DNA from: Mesostigma viride
Taxonomy: Eukaryota; Streptophyta; Mesostigmatophyceae; Mesostigmatales; Mesostigmataceae
Direction: 5' to 3'
Assembly (NCBI GenBank): GCA_009746045.1
Contig: RPFO01000154.1
Location: forward strand, 6,589,038 to 6,653,037
DNA length: 64,000 bases
Of the stretch, positions 36,139-46,961 are shown piece by piece. The notes under the pieces are model-generated. The model was not told the DNA's origin and searched no databases. It saw only the letters and a list, made by a program, of their open reading frames with translations. How positions within the stretch are numbered: position 1 is the first letter of the stretch; each line of letters opens with the position of its first letter. The position numbers and the translations under genes are program-made.

Positions 36139-36909
36139 TAATTAATTAATTAATTAAACTCGTGCTCCCGTTGGGGAGTCACGGAGCACCGAAGTGCTTT
36201 TAATCCCTGTGTGTGCACTACAGGAGAAAGGGCAGAGACCCCCAGTCTCCTTCATGCCAAAGGCATGCCACAGCTGCAATCGGGCGCGGCTAGCTAAAAG
36301 GACAGGCTAACGATCCGGCAAACTGTGGGTGCAATAAGACCCATGTGAGCATATCATAGCAAGGAGCGTGGGCAAGTAATCTGAACATAGCCAGGGCGTA
36401 GCATGGCTGTACTAGGACTAGGCTAAGGCTATGGCTGGTTGTGTACCGTGCGTTGGCGGCACGTGACTAGGTGTGTTGGCACAGCTAGGCAACATTAGCG
36501 GCAGTGACGCCAATGGTTACAAGCTAGGGCTATTGCTATTCTAGCCCGCTGCGGGCGTCCACATCTTGTGGTTGATCATCAGGTCCCCGCCCCTCCAGTA
36601 CACCTTGGGCTTCTGGGGGTCCTGCTTATGGCGGAGGTATTCCGGCCACAGGTCGCGTCGCTGCTGTTGCTGAGCGGGGGTGAGGTCGTCATCCAGCGTC
36701 CAGGTGAGGTCGTGCAACCGCTTGCGACGAGAGAGGAACCGCTGCTTATCCTCAGGGGAGGGGAAGGTGAGTAGGACTGGTGGGGGAGCCGCCTTGTCCC
36801 GTGAGTGGGGAAGGCGGTGGCACCCACGCAGTTCTACCTCACCTACCAGGCCCATGAGGGTAAGAAGCTGGTTCTTGAGCTCGTCAGCAAGAGAGGTTGA
36901 CGTCTCACC
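36139..36909 (-). mobile_element. LINE family B element (ORF1-only, 5'-truncated) inside LINE D
   Basis: It begins inside ORF1 (ETSTSLADEL region), runs through the ORF1 stop at 36541 and a 3' UTR of about 350 bp, and ends in hairpin GTGCTCC...GGAGCAC (36162-36189) plus a TTAA-type tail. CCCAT at 36134-36138 and 36910-36914 is the probable 5-bp target duplication. LINE D coding sequence continues on both sides of it (NDAAMG to GVDNIS). No ORF2 follows ORF1. Confidence 0.75.
36541..36855 (-). pseudogene. C-terminal part of ORF1 protein, family B
   Basis: A 104-residue open frame includes LTFPSPEDKQRFLSRRKRL, TLDDDLTPAQQQQRRDLWP and VYWRGGDLMIN. This matches, block for block, the C-terminal half of the intact ORF1 at 45113-46543. 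The upstream part was lost by 5' truncation at insertion. Confidence 0.75.
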
Positions 36910-36914
36910 CCCAT

Positions 36915-37843
36915 GGCAGCATCATTGCGGAGGGTGGAGATGGCAGCAGCCCATTCCTGGGGAGTCCACTCGTCGTGGGGGCCGTCCACCAGGGGGCCGG
37001 AGAGCGGTGGGACCAGGTAGTCCGTCTCGCTGGTGGGCGCCTGCGGGGGCTCGATGGGGCCGCCTCGGCTGGCCGTGAGGGCGTGCAGCTGCAGCGGGGT
37101 CAAGCGGGGGGGGCGGGCCAGGGGCCCCTGATAGTTTGGCCTGGGATCGAGCTGAACCAAATCTCAAGGCGTTCACTGGGGGTGCCTGGGATGTCAGCCC
37201 GTTGCGTTTCCCGGCGTCCGGTGAGACGGTCGAGGGAGCGCCAGGCCGCCTTGTGCTGGTTGGCGGCCGTGTGGCGATTGATTTCGGCGGCAAGTGTCTC
37301 CACCTCCTCCGCATGTGCGGCAGTATATGCTTGAGTAAGCCGTTCCTGGTACGGGTACAGGTCCTCCCCGCGGCGGCGGGCCTGCGCTAGCGCCAGCCGG
37401 GCGGCAACCACCCGGGCGTCGCGCAGGTATAGAGCGGGGCTGGTCGGGCGCGGGGTTGCTCGGGGAGAAGCTTAGAGCCAAGCTCCACCGATCGCATGAA
37501 CAGTTCGTAGGGTGGCGTGAGATCTACACCGCGATCTGCGTCCAGGTACATCAAAGGTTGCGCGTCCACAAAGGCAGACCTGATTGCATCGCGGCGTATC
37601 TCATCCGCTGACCACTTCTCCCTGCGCCCACGGACGGGGCGTAAGCAGGTCCAGTCAGGGCGGGGCCGGGGGCGGCGGCGCGCAGGGGCCTGAAGACGTA
37701 GGCGCAAGGTTGCGGTGACCATGCGATGATCGGATGCGACACTGGGGGTGGTCAGCGTACGGGCATCGATGACGGAAGAGCGCCAGCACTTGCGCACAAG
37801 TATGTAGTCCAAGCATACACATCGCCGCCGATCGAGGGAGCAT
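36915..37843 (-). pseudogene. LINE D ORF2: end of endonuclease and linker
   Basis: The frame LDYILVRKCWRSSV followed by SDHRMV is the C-terminal end of an APE-type endonuclease, which carries the family's SDH motif. Linker sequence follows, with AWRSLDRLTGRRE, IPGTPSERLEIWF and EWAAAISTLRNDAAMG, in shifting frames. It continues the endonuclease domain of 47458-48423 across the 9.6-kb TIR transposon. Confidence 0.75.
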
Positions 37844-37927
37844 TGCCCCTAGCCTAATATGGATTTGTACTACAGCACTAGTACAAATTGGTTTTTTTTC
37901 AACATTGTTATTTAATGCCTCTCATAG

Positions 37928-38345
37928 GTCCAAAGCATGGAGGTCAGTGTCCCAACATGTGGTGACACCGTGACACCGTGACACCGTGACACCGTGACAC
38001 CGTGACATCACAACACTAGCATTTCACAGTTTGTATGATGTCACATGGTAATGTGACGTTCAGCACTGGTATCATGATGTCCACATGTAAGCTAAAGCGC
38101 TGCCCAACATGACGTGACACCGTGACATCATGACACCGTGACATCGTGACACCGTGACACCGTGACATCACAACACTAGCTAGCATTTCACAGTTTGTAT
38201 GATGTCACAAGGTAATGTGATGTACAGCACTGATATCATGATGTCCACATGTAAGCTGAAGCGCTGCCCAACATGACGTGACACCGCACGACATCATGAC
38301 ACCGTGACATCGTGACACCGTGACATCGTGACACCGTGACATTGA
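37928..38345. repeat. Left subterminal array of the TIR transposon
   Basis: Runs of GTGACACC are interleaved with two copies of a longer unit of about 180 bp containing GTTTGTATGATGTCACA and CATGATGTCCACATGTAAGC. Short subterminal repeats of this kind often serve as transposase binding sites; that role is inferred. Confidence 0.8.
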
Positions 38346-39000
38346 ATCTTGCTATGTATGGAGATATCGTTTTTCACTTCTCTAACTTGAGTAATGCAAG
38401 CACAAGGCAACATAATTAGTTTTGAACCCCTGAAAAGAAAGAACCTTACATGCCCTACGTCTCAGAACACTGTTGCATCATGCATGACACCAGGACACGG
38501 TGACAAAGTGGCATGGCACAAGATACAACTGCATTTGACACCAAATATTGATAAGGCTAAACAACTAGCCTTCATTCCTAAATAGCCATGCATGCATCAC
38601 ATTCTTTACTGAAATATGACATGGATCTACTAAGTCAACCATGCAGTCACATGTGAGTCTCAAACCATTAAAACAGGTATGCGCATATGTGTATTCCATC
38701 TGGGTTTGATGCCCAGGCGCATACCATTAATTAGACAACTAGTCCAAAACAATGCATGTCTCACTTAATAGTCATCATAATACACATCTTGTTCCAGATT
38801 GTTATTTGGTATTTCACCAGACGCCTCCGAGGCACTGCGTCCGATGATGCCTGGTGCAAAACAATAGCATTTATAGCACGCAAAACAAGAAAGCAAAACA
38901 AGAAAGTTACGTATTTTCTCCGACACCAAACGTCATCGTACCCTCCATGCAGCAGCCTCGTGCAAGCTGAATTGCATAGAAGCTGCAACTACGATTCTAT

Positions 39001-39474
39001 TCATGAAAGCATACAGGCAGGCAGTCGACATCCCAAGCAGGATAACCCCCCTAAACAACAACCCCTCGCGGGGGGCGCGTGAAAACGGCAAAGGCAAAGC
39101 GGAGCCCGCCGCCTTTGGGCGGGCGGAGCGGAGCCTTCAGTTTTCACGCGCCCCCGCGAGGGGAAATTTTTTTTGGAAAATGGGGCAAACCATGGGGGTT
39201 TTCTTACGGAATTTACCTGCGATCTTCCTTGCGATGCAGTTTTGCCTGGTCGCTCGCGCTCCCCGTCCGAACCGCCATCAGAGGCTGCATTAATTCTATT
39301 AAGCTCATTCAGCGCGCCCCGGACGTACACGGTTGATTTCTTATCTTTTGGTTGTTCATCTGCCTTCCCGTCTACAGCAGCGCCATCATCGGCTGTCTCG
39401 GCATGCTCTGCACGTTCATCCGAGCCATACTGTTCATGGATTTCTGCCGGCGGCTGCTGTTCGCCGCTAGCCAT
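39001..39474 (-). other. Open frame in the TIR transposon, not recognised
   Basis: A 157-residue minus-strand frame begins MASGEQQPPAEIHEQYGS and is acidic and Gln/Glu/Asp-rich for its first 80 residues. After that it runs through the 39058-39165 foldback and loses protein-like composition. The first part could be an exon of a second transposon gene, with the rest intron. No domain recognised. Confidence 0.25.
39058..39165. repeat. GC-rich foldback (MITE-like) inside the TIR transposon
   Basis: Arms CCCCTCGCGGGGGGCGCGTG and CACGCGCCCCCGCGAGGGG are inverted copies, with a second imperfect pair (GCCGCCTTTGGGCGGGCGG). The roughly 105-bp unit could extrude as a hairpin. A bordering target duplication is not evident. 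Confidence 0.65.
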
Positions 39475-42290
39475 CGCAGCTATATCCTATCAAACTCCGC
39501 TGTCCTAAAAACACGAACAAACACGAGGGCACGCAAATTATCTACGTCGTGCGTCCAGAAGTACTTGTCGTGTATATTATTTTGCGTTCAAGTTCTCCGG
39601 ACCTCGTGACATCGGGTGCATGCCTTCGTTCCCGAGGTCGATGTCCCGAGGTCCCGAGAACTTGCGGCCCAAATTTAGGTGGTGTCCCGAGGTCCCGACA
39701 CCTGATTGGCCCGTTGAGATTCGCTCAGAATCAAGAGCAATCAATGCGGACCACGAGTAGCTCGGACCTCGTGACACCACCTCGGGCCAGGCGGGTGCAC
39801 TTGCACGCCGATATATCGACAACGATGGAAGATTGCATCGGTAAAATGTATTCTAAAGACTTTGACCGAACGACTTTCTTCATTACCGCTGCAACTTTTT
39901 TTTCCTGAGCTACCGCATATTTCCGACCAATTTCAAGGCTGCGTCAGGCTTGGCAGACCCATACTTCGTATATATATGCGTTTGCCCCGAACGTCATGTT
40001 TAATGCAGGCTTTGTGGACTCTAAAGACGCCCACGATGTTGGGGCTTTTATCAGCCTCTGGACATGTAGAAACTGCGGTCAGCAGGTGAATGCCGGAACG
40101 AGTTCTGTGGCGGGGTGTGCGAAACAGACATCAAGCGCACGGCAGACATGGATACCTCCGAGCGGTATGTTCCCTTATTCAAATCTACGGGCCAATTCAC
40201 TCCTTGTTGAATCCCTGACCTTGTCACGGATGAATATGTTACCAGTTCCCCATCTCCGGAGTTTCTCTTTTGGTCATCTTCTTATCTTACGGGAGGTGCG
40301 TCATGAATCGTATAGCGAGCTACGGTTTCATGGCGAGCCTTTTCTTCACATCAGCGACGTACAGGTTACCTTAGAGGCTAGGGATGTCAAGGAACTCATC
40401 ACACGGATATTAGGGAGGGTGCATGACGGATTGCGGGCAAGATATTACGGGCTGGCTGGCAGCCTTGCAGCGCTATTGCCTCCGATCGATGGCAATGATT
40501 TGCAGGCAGGGCTATGGATCACAAAGCTGTTGCTTTGCTCTAGTTGTACATGCTGCAATTTATTGGCATTGTGCTCACGGCAAGTAATGTTGCATGACAT
40601 GGTTGACCACGAAGATTGATGGAAAACCTTGAAGCAATTGGTGGCTTTCTTGGATGCTCGATGGCTTCACATGCTTGTGAGTCCATAAAACCCACTGTAT
40701 ACGTGCCCACCATCTCTAAGCTGAAAGCATCTGCCTTCAACAAGCATCTTAAGACATGCATGCACATGAGAACTGTCATGGTTTGTGGAGAGGGTGGCAT
40801 ATTGCGTGAGAGTGGAGAGAGGACAGTGGCCGGGCTAGGCCAGCTACCTGTGCTGCCACACGGCCGGGCGGCAAACACTGATGCACAAGCTGCCTTACAC
40901 GCCAGCACCCAAGCTGCCTTCACACCCCTGAATGATGAGCAGAGGGCATCCTGGACGGCCGCATCCATGCAGTTCATGCAGTTCAGGCTGTGCGTGCTGG
41001 CCAAGGGCACGGGTAAATGAGCCAATGGCGGGCTATTATTACGCACGTTGCAACCAGCGCCAATGAAGCAACCCAAGCCTGCCCTCCTGACAGGTATGTG
41101 TGTTTTGTTTTCTCATGTGGTGTGCACAACCAGCAATCCTTTATTTCCCTATGATGCATGTTTGCGGAATTCTGGCAACCTGGCACATGGCCAAACTCCT
41201 CAATGTCAGGGGTGGGAGGGGTTGTTTGTCAAGTGGATAGACACACGCACATGCTCAACACCTCTTGCTCCAATGCCACTGCCACTCACCCAGAAACTCA
41301 GGCACAACCACGCACGATCGCTAAGCTGCTAGCCAGAATCGCAGTCCTCACCAAAGTGAGGGATGGGGCACCAGCTAGTTTGACAGTCTGGCTGAGGACG
41401 TGCAGGAGTTGAATGACATATCTGAAGCAAGTAGTCACGGATGGCTTGGAGAAACATGGTGAAGCATGCATGGGCATGCATCTCATGTTGACAAGGGCCA
41501 GAGCAAGAGCATGAGCACGATGCATGTGCCTATGTAGAGGCCATTGGGCTTGCACTATCTGTTGAAGACAGCTGCGGTATTGTGGCCAAGCGGCTCACCG
41601 GGGATGTGCAGTGGCTTCTTCATGCTAGGTATGATGGCGGCCAAGTGCAGTCCTTTGGTGGCATATTTCAAGCCGGCAACCTCGAGGTAGCAACTGAGCA
41701 GTGTATGAGCTGTCTGGCTATGCACCACAGCGCTGGCTGAGGAGATCTAGTCCAACTTGGAAGCTGCGTTGCCAGCAACGTGGGCCCCTATAACAGAGAC
41801 AGGGACATGGGGGCATCCATGGTGATGCAGAGGACCATGTGTGGCAACCTTGGTCAGGCGGGCCGGTTGCCAAGGGATGTGCTGCTACCAAATCAAGGCG
41901 CACAAAACACATCGCAACCATGCCGACGGCCGAGATGCCTGGCATCAGATTAGATTATTACATTGCCAAGCTGAGTTTGCGGCTACCGTGCGTGCTGTGG
42001 GTTTGAACTGATCATGCTAGCCAACGTGACAGTTGGCAGTTCTTATGTCTAACAAGCCCCTACTTGAAAATTGCCTTAGCATGGCCGTATGCACATATAT
42101 ACAACCATGTCTAGCCACTGTTCATGTTCATATATCTTTGTCTGTGTGTCACAAAAGTTGTGTTATATTATCTGTGCAAGGTCTGAACAGTTAGCAACAC
42201 AGTTGGTGGGAGTTGGCCATACCGTTACTAAAGAACTTTGCATCCAAGGTTGAGTGATTAGCTGGAAACTCGCAGGTGTTGCATGGACCA
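39475..42290. other. Interior of the TIR transposon without an assignable gene
   Basis: Several frames of 70-210 residues occur, for example 39996-40619 (+; CRNCGQQVNAG, and a Leu-rich end) and 40616-41020 (+). None shows a domain I know or a second copy to test it. Around 39600-39780 the phrase CGAGGTCCCGAG and relatives recur. Introns or non-autonomous filler are both possible. Confidence 0.4.
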
Positions 42291-42830
42291 GTGAACCCAA
42301 TGACACTTGATGGACCTGAAGTTTTGTGCAATGTCTGAAATGACATGATGATTAACATGGGCGCTTGTTTTCAGCCTCACCTGAGCACATCTTGCATGGG
42401 AACTGCAAGAAATGTGGCGGAAATGCAAAAAACGCACATTTTTTCTCACATTTGCTAGCAAGCTGTCAATGAATGAAGTACAACAGACCTGGATTTTTGT
42501 GCAATGTCTACTATGATGATATTTAATATGCTTGCAAGTTTCCAGCCCCAACTGAGCACATCTTGTATGAAAACTGTCATGAAATGTGTGAAAAAAACGC
42601 GAAAAACGTGCATTTTTGCTAGCATTTGGTGGCATTTTGTTACCAAATACAGTACGATGGACCTGATTTTTTGTGCCATGTCTACATTTATGATGTGTAA
42701 CGTGATTGCAAATTTCCAGCCTCGACTGAACACATCTTCCATGGAAACTGCTATGAGATGTGGTGAACGGTGCGTTTTTGCTAGCATTTGGTGGCAGTTT
42801 GTCACCAAATGAGGTCAGATGACCATGGGA
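42290..42830. repeat. Tandem repeat of about 150 bp upstream of the transposase
   Basis: Three to four degenerate units share TTTTGTGCAATGTCTAC or GTGCCATGTCTAC, then GCAAGTTTCCAGCC, GAGCACATCTTG and GCATTTTTGCTAGCATTTG. They lie within 0.3-0.8 kb of the transposase frame, so they may include its promoter; this is inferred from position only. Confidence 0.7.
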
Positions 42831-43111
42831 CATGGTGCACAGATGGTAGACATGAGCATAAGCCTACATGCAAACAGCCAGGTCAGGAGCTCTTTATTTG
42901 CATATCAAATGGTATTTGTTTGTATTAAAATCTGGAAAGTTGCTAAAAATAGACATGCCAAAAATAGACCAACCGATGTCGAAAAATTCTGGAAAGTCAA
43001 ATTCCTTTTACTGGTGTCATGGACATGCTGCCTACCAATATCTAGCATGTTTGGACTCAATTTGCTCCTTGTAGGGCTTATAAGGGCATTTTTTGGCACT
43101 TTCATACCGTT

Positions 43112-44242
43112 GTGGGCTTGGGTAGCACTGCTGGACGGCGTGTTCGAGGATCCCGTTCAATATCTGCCAGGATTGGGGAGGCCAAAGCGCTTTGTGAGCT
43201 ATGGATTCGGCGTTGGTTACGCCCAGCAGTTGAGAAAGATCCTCGAGATGGCCGCAGCATTCTTGAGCAACCCTGCAAGAAGACTTTGTACTCGGAGTAT
43301 GTTAGGGAGAGACAAGATTACAATGCACCTGTGGTTAGTATTTCGCTTTTCAGGACAATCTTCAAAGCAGTGGCGACAATCATGGAAGTCCATGTTGAGC
43401 GTTTTCGCACAAAGGTTATGGGTGAATGTTCCCGCTGTCGAAAGCTGAAGGATGCCATTTTGTTTTACCGGACCACTGACCGGGCCAGGTGGGAGGCCAG
43501 TAAGGAGAAGTTAGCTGATCACACTGATTTCTTTAATGGGGAGCGGATGGCTTATCTGCAGCGAAGGTTCGAAGGCGCCAAGCATTTTTTTGTTTCCATA
43601 GTCATGGATGGTTTGGCAAAGATGAAGACAGCGGTTCCAACGAGGGGGAGCGCCTCGAAAGAGTGGCTTAGCAGCCGCCAGCTTCATATACCGTACCAGT
43701 TAGTCTGCTCTATTTTGCACGGGGTGAGGACGTATTTTTGGGTCATCATGCCATGGGTAGCTAATTCTGAGGTTTCTGGTAATTCAGGGCGCGTCACGGC
43801 AACAGTGCTCACGCATCAGTTGTTGGAAGTGGTTGTTGAGCGTCCATGGGAGAAGTCCACTGATCCTGAGATTCGTGAGTTTGGCCTTGCCCCTAATAAC
43901 CTCGTCCTTCAAGTGGATGGGGGTGGGGACAACATGAACAACGAGTTGTTGGGGTTCCTAGCTGTTCTCATTGTCCGCCGCCTCTTTGCTCGCATCAGGG
44001 TGTGCCGGCTTCCACCGGGACACACACACAATGATGCTGACCAAAGGTTTGGTTGGTTCATCCGGTGGTACAACGGCATCAAGAACCGTGTGTCAGATCT
44101 TCCACCGGTGCTGATGCTGACGTTTCAAGACGTGCTGCAGGGGCTGAAGCGTGCCTTTGCACAGCAGTGTGCAAGGGTGCATAACAATCAGTGCATGGCT
44201 GGTTATCGCGAGGTCATGTTTTGCCTGGCATGGTCCCTCTAA
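43112..44242 (+). CDS. Candidate transposase, DUF7869-like
   Basis: The 376-residue frame has a C-x2-C motif (Cys106, Cys109 in GECSRCRKLK), then LADHTDFFNGERMAYLQRR, VSIVMDGLAKMKTAVP (Asp166), LQVDGGGDNMNNELLGFLA (Asp269) and LPPGHTHNDADQRF (Asp308, Asp310). This order (CxxC, H-rich helix, MDG, LQVD, GHTHxDxDQ) is what I remember of the large DUF7869-type family expanded in algae, oomycetes and invertebrates. It looks like an RNase H-fold nuclease with D-D-D/E residues. Location inside a TIR element makes it the transposase candidate. The real N-terminus probably lies further upstream, perhaps across introns, since the first 30 residues look atypical. Ends at TAA 44240-44242. Confidence 0.65.
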   Translation: MGLGSTAGRRVRGSRSISARIGEAKALCELWIRRWLRPAVEKDPRDGRSILEQPCKKTLYSEYVRERQDYNAPVVSISLFRTIFKAVATIMEVHVERFRTKVMGECSRCRKLKDAILFYRTTDRARWEASKEKLADHTDFFNGERMAYLQRRFEGAKHFFVSIVMDGLAKMKTAVPTRGSASKEWLSSRQLHIPYQLVCSILHGVRTYFWVIMPWVANSEVSGNSGRVTATVLTHQLLEVVVERPWEKSTDPEIREFGLAPNNLVLQVDGGGDNMNNELLGFLAVLIVRRLFARIRVCRLPPGHTHNDADQRFGWFIRWYNGIKNRVSDLPPVLMLTFQDVLQGLKRAFAQQCARVHNNQCMAGYREVMFCLAWSL

Positions 44243-44951
44243 TGATGACTCTATGTCATAAATGTCCCTCACTATAACGACTCAATGAGAATGTGTTATA
44301 ATTTTTCATTTTAAGTTAGACATGTATGATGTCAATGAGGCACCCATGAATATACTTAGTTGTCTCTTTTATACAGTCACATGATGTGTTCCCACGTACC
44401 ATGCTGAAATAAATTATGTGCATGCTTAAATATTGTCAAGGCAAGCAGCAATTAATAAACGCTTAGCTGCAATTTGTGAATGCTTACATGTGTATAGTTA
44501 GACAACTACAATGTCAATACAATTCTGCAAAGATGTGTCTTTACATGCAATATGAGGCGCCATGGTGGTGTCACGGTGTCACGGTGTCACGGTGTCACGG
44601 TGTCACGGTGTCACGGTGTCACGGTGTCACGGTGTCACGTGCGGAGTCACGGTGTCCAGGTCATCTAGGGCAACCTTGTCATTATCAAATAGACATATAA
44701 TCCCCATTACTTAATCACTAAATGTGCAAAGATGTGTGTTTACATGCAATATGAGGCGCCATGGTGGTGTCACGGTGTCACGGTGTCACGGTGTCACGGT
44801 GTCACGGTGTCACGGTGTCACGGTGTCACGTTGTCCAGGTCATCTAGGGCAACCTTGTCATCATCAAATAGACATATAATCCCCATTACTTAATCACTAA
44901 ATGTGCAAAGATGTGTGTTTACATGCAATATGAGGCGCCATGGTGGTGTCA

Positions 44952-46961
44952 GCCACGAGCTACCGCAGCCACGAGCCACGAGGTAGCCATGGCTGTCGGA
45001 GCTCATAACTTTCACGTTTGAGCACCGAATTCAGCTGTGAATATCACAATCGCTTCGTCTTTCTTAGACGCACATGCTGATATAATTTTCCGAAGCTGTA
45101 ACGCACTATACGATGAGCAAACGCCTCTCGACGCAACGCAGCCTGGCGGCTGCGCTCAGCAATGAAAATACGTCTGCAGCCCCGGCTGCAGCTTCGCCAA
45201 CCGGCCCAGAAGGCAGCGGCGCCACTAGCCAAGCTCTAGTGGTCGCCCAGCCGCCTGCTGAGCCCGCCTCGCCCGCAGCGTCGCCTGAACCCAAGCGCAG
45301 TCGCTCTGCCGAGCCGAGTTGGACAGAGCTCGACTTTGTCGCCGAAGCCAGCCAGCCCGGCTTCCTTGACACGCTTAACCCGGAACGCATCCTGGTCTGC
45401 GTGTTTTATGGAACGCACGCCTCGCTTCTTGCACTATGCAAGCAGCTCTTCAACCAAGGTCGCCTCTTTGACCCTCGCTGGGTTCGTCTCGCCTCTTTCG
45501 ACATCATTCCCAGCCTCCACCGCCCCTTCCTCCAGCAATTCGCTCTCTTTTCCCTCCTTGGACGCTCCATCGGGGAGCTTTGGCCCCCCAAGCCTCTCAC
45601 CACCACCTTAACCGAATCCTCCCTCCGCTCACTCCTTAAGGAGGTCCTCGAGGAGCACGTGGACCCCATTGCTGCAGATGTGGCGGCCATCGGCGGCACG
45701 CTGACTGCCGAGCTTCCCCTCCTTTCCACCGCCACCTCCACCATCTCCACCGCCACCTCCACCCTCCTCGCCTCCTCCACCGCCACCACCTCCACCTCCG
45801 ACGCCATCACCGCCCAGCTCCGTGACATCGACCAGCGTCTTAAGGACAACGCCATCGCTATCGAGGTTCTGCAGAACACGGCAGGCCTCACCGCCCAGGC
45901 GGTGAAGGACATTGCCGCCAAGCCAGCCCCGGCTGGCCTGGCCGGCGATGCTCCTCCCATCACCACCTGGGCGGACATGCTTAAGCAACATACCACCTCC
46001 ACCACCTCCGCCGTCGCAGCCCAGCTCCAACGGCAGACGCTTGACCTCCGCGAGGAGGCCGAGCTCGCCCAGCGCAGCCTCAACGTCATTGTCAAGAACT
46101 TCACCATGGAGGAAGGTGAGACTTCCGAGAAGCTTTTGCGTGCGTTTGAGCGAGAAATCCTTGGTCGCATGGGCCTTATCGGTGAGATCGCGCTGGCCGC
46201 CCACCGCCTTCCCCGCGCGCGGGGTAAGGCAGGGCCGCCCCCGCTCCTTCTCACCTTTAAGACCCCGGCGGACAAGATTTCTTTTCTCAGACGCCGCAAG
46301 CGGCTCGAGAAGACTCTCTTCACCCTTGATGACGACCTGACCCTGGCGCAGCAACAACGGCGACGGGAGCTATGGCCGATCTACCTCCAGCTCCGGCAGA
46401 CCAAGGCGGGCCAGCCGGTGTACTGGAAGGGGGCGGCCATCTACGTCGGCCACAAGCCCTGGCAGGCGACCCCCCCCCCCCGCGGCCCCAGCGACTCCAG
46501 ACGCCCCAGCTTAGGGGAATACAGCAGTAGTAGTGCAGAATAGATAGACCGTGGCCATGTACATGTACGCCTCCTAGAGGCACTATCCTAGCTAAGCCAC
46601 GCGCTTTCCTTAATCATGTACATGTGTGCCTATGATGAGCCACACCCCAGATGATGCCTAGCTTTATTTAGTTATGTTGTGCCCATGCAGGGAGTAACTC
46701 TCTGCTGAGACGCCATGCCCTAGCTTCTTTGTATAGCTATGCTGCTCTTCCCCCCCATGACAGGCTCCCCCTTCGCTGGGCATAGCTTGAAGATCATGGG
46801 ATGCAAGTGCCCTGGTGCACCTAGAGCAAGGGTCCTTTACATCCCCACCCTTGCAGGAAGTAGCTTAGGATGTATGATAGGCCATATGCCCCCCTCTCAA
46901 GGGCTGTGTGCTACATATACTCCCAACGGAGTTATGTTACAATTCAATTCAATTCAATTCA
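44952..46961 (+). mobile_element. Intact ORF1-only LINE derivative, family A
   Basis: A 2,010-bp insertion is bounded by the exact 12-bp duplication ATGGTGGTGTCA (44940-44951 and 46962-46973) inside the GTGTCACG array. It has a 5' UTR of 161 bp, one long ORF (45113-46543), a 3' UTR of about 400 bp, a degenerate stem-loop (about 46901-46924) and an (AATTC)n tail. No ORF2 or remnant of it is present. Another family A copy (53941-54880, minus) also passes straight from ORF1 into the same 3' UTR. This fits a non-autonomous family rather than one chance deletion. It is the only complete-looking retroelement here and hence young. Confidence 0.8.
45113..46543 (+). CDS. LINE ORF1 protein, intact (476 aa)
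   Basis: Probable nucleic-acid-binding chaperone of a retrotransposon particle. Residues 1-70 are Ala/Pro/Ser-rich and basic. About 180-300 is Thr/Ser/Ala-rich with heptad-like spacing (STISTATSTLLASS; QLRDIDQRLKDNAIAIEVLQ), a probable coiled coil for trimerisation. LNVIVKNF (about 322-329) to LLLTFKTPADKISFLRRRKRL fits an RRM-like fold as in L1 ORF1p. It is followed by LDDDLTLAQQQRRRELW (about 405-421) and VYWKGAAIYVGHKPW. The start is the only ATG giving the whole frame. Fragments with the same C-terminal blocks lie at 36541-36855, 48454-49030, 51155-51847 and 54180-54620. The absence of lesions over 476 codons suggests recent transposition. Confidence 0.75.
   Translation: MSKRLSTQRSLAAALSNENTSAAPAAASPTGPEGSGATSQALVVAQPPAEPASPAASPEPKRSRSAEPSWTELDFVAEASQPGFLDTLNPERILVCVFYGTHASLLALCKQLFNQGRLFDPRWVRLASFDIIPSLHRPFLQQFALFSLLGRSIGELWPPKPLTTTLTESSLRSLLKEVLEEHVDPIAADVAAIGGTLTAELPLLSTATSTISTATSTLLASSTATTSTSDAITAQLRDIDQRLKDNAIAIEVLQNTAGLTAQAVKDIAAKPAPAGLAGDAPPITTWADMLKQHTTSTTSAVAAQLQRQTLDLREEAELAQRSLNVIVKNFTMEEGETSEKLLRAFEREILGRMGLIGEIALAAHRLPRARGKAGPPPLLLTFKTPADKISFLRRRKRLEKTLFTLDDDLTLAQQQRRRELWPIYLQLRQTKAGQPVYWKGAAIYVGHKPWQATPPPRGPSDSRRPSLGEYSSSSAE

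Noticed and set aside
37928-38345. Octamer clusters resembling a CRISPR array
   Set aside because: Units are contiguous without unique spacers, and the setting is eukaryotic and subterminal to TIRs.
39996-41020. Two plus-strand frames (208 and 135 residues) inside the TIR transposon
   Set aside because: No domain, no repeat-family support and atypical composition; kept only as part of the unassigned interior.
42819-43448. 209-residue frame overlapping the transposase start
   Set aside because: It is a shifted-frame shadow from about 43140 onward; the CxxC and MDG motifs are in the 43112-44242 frame.
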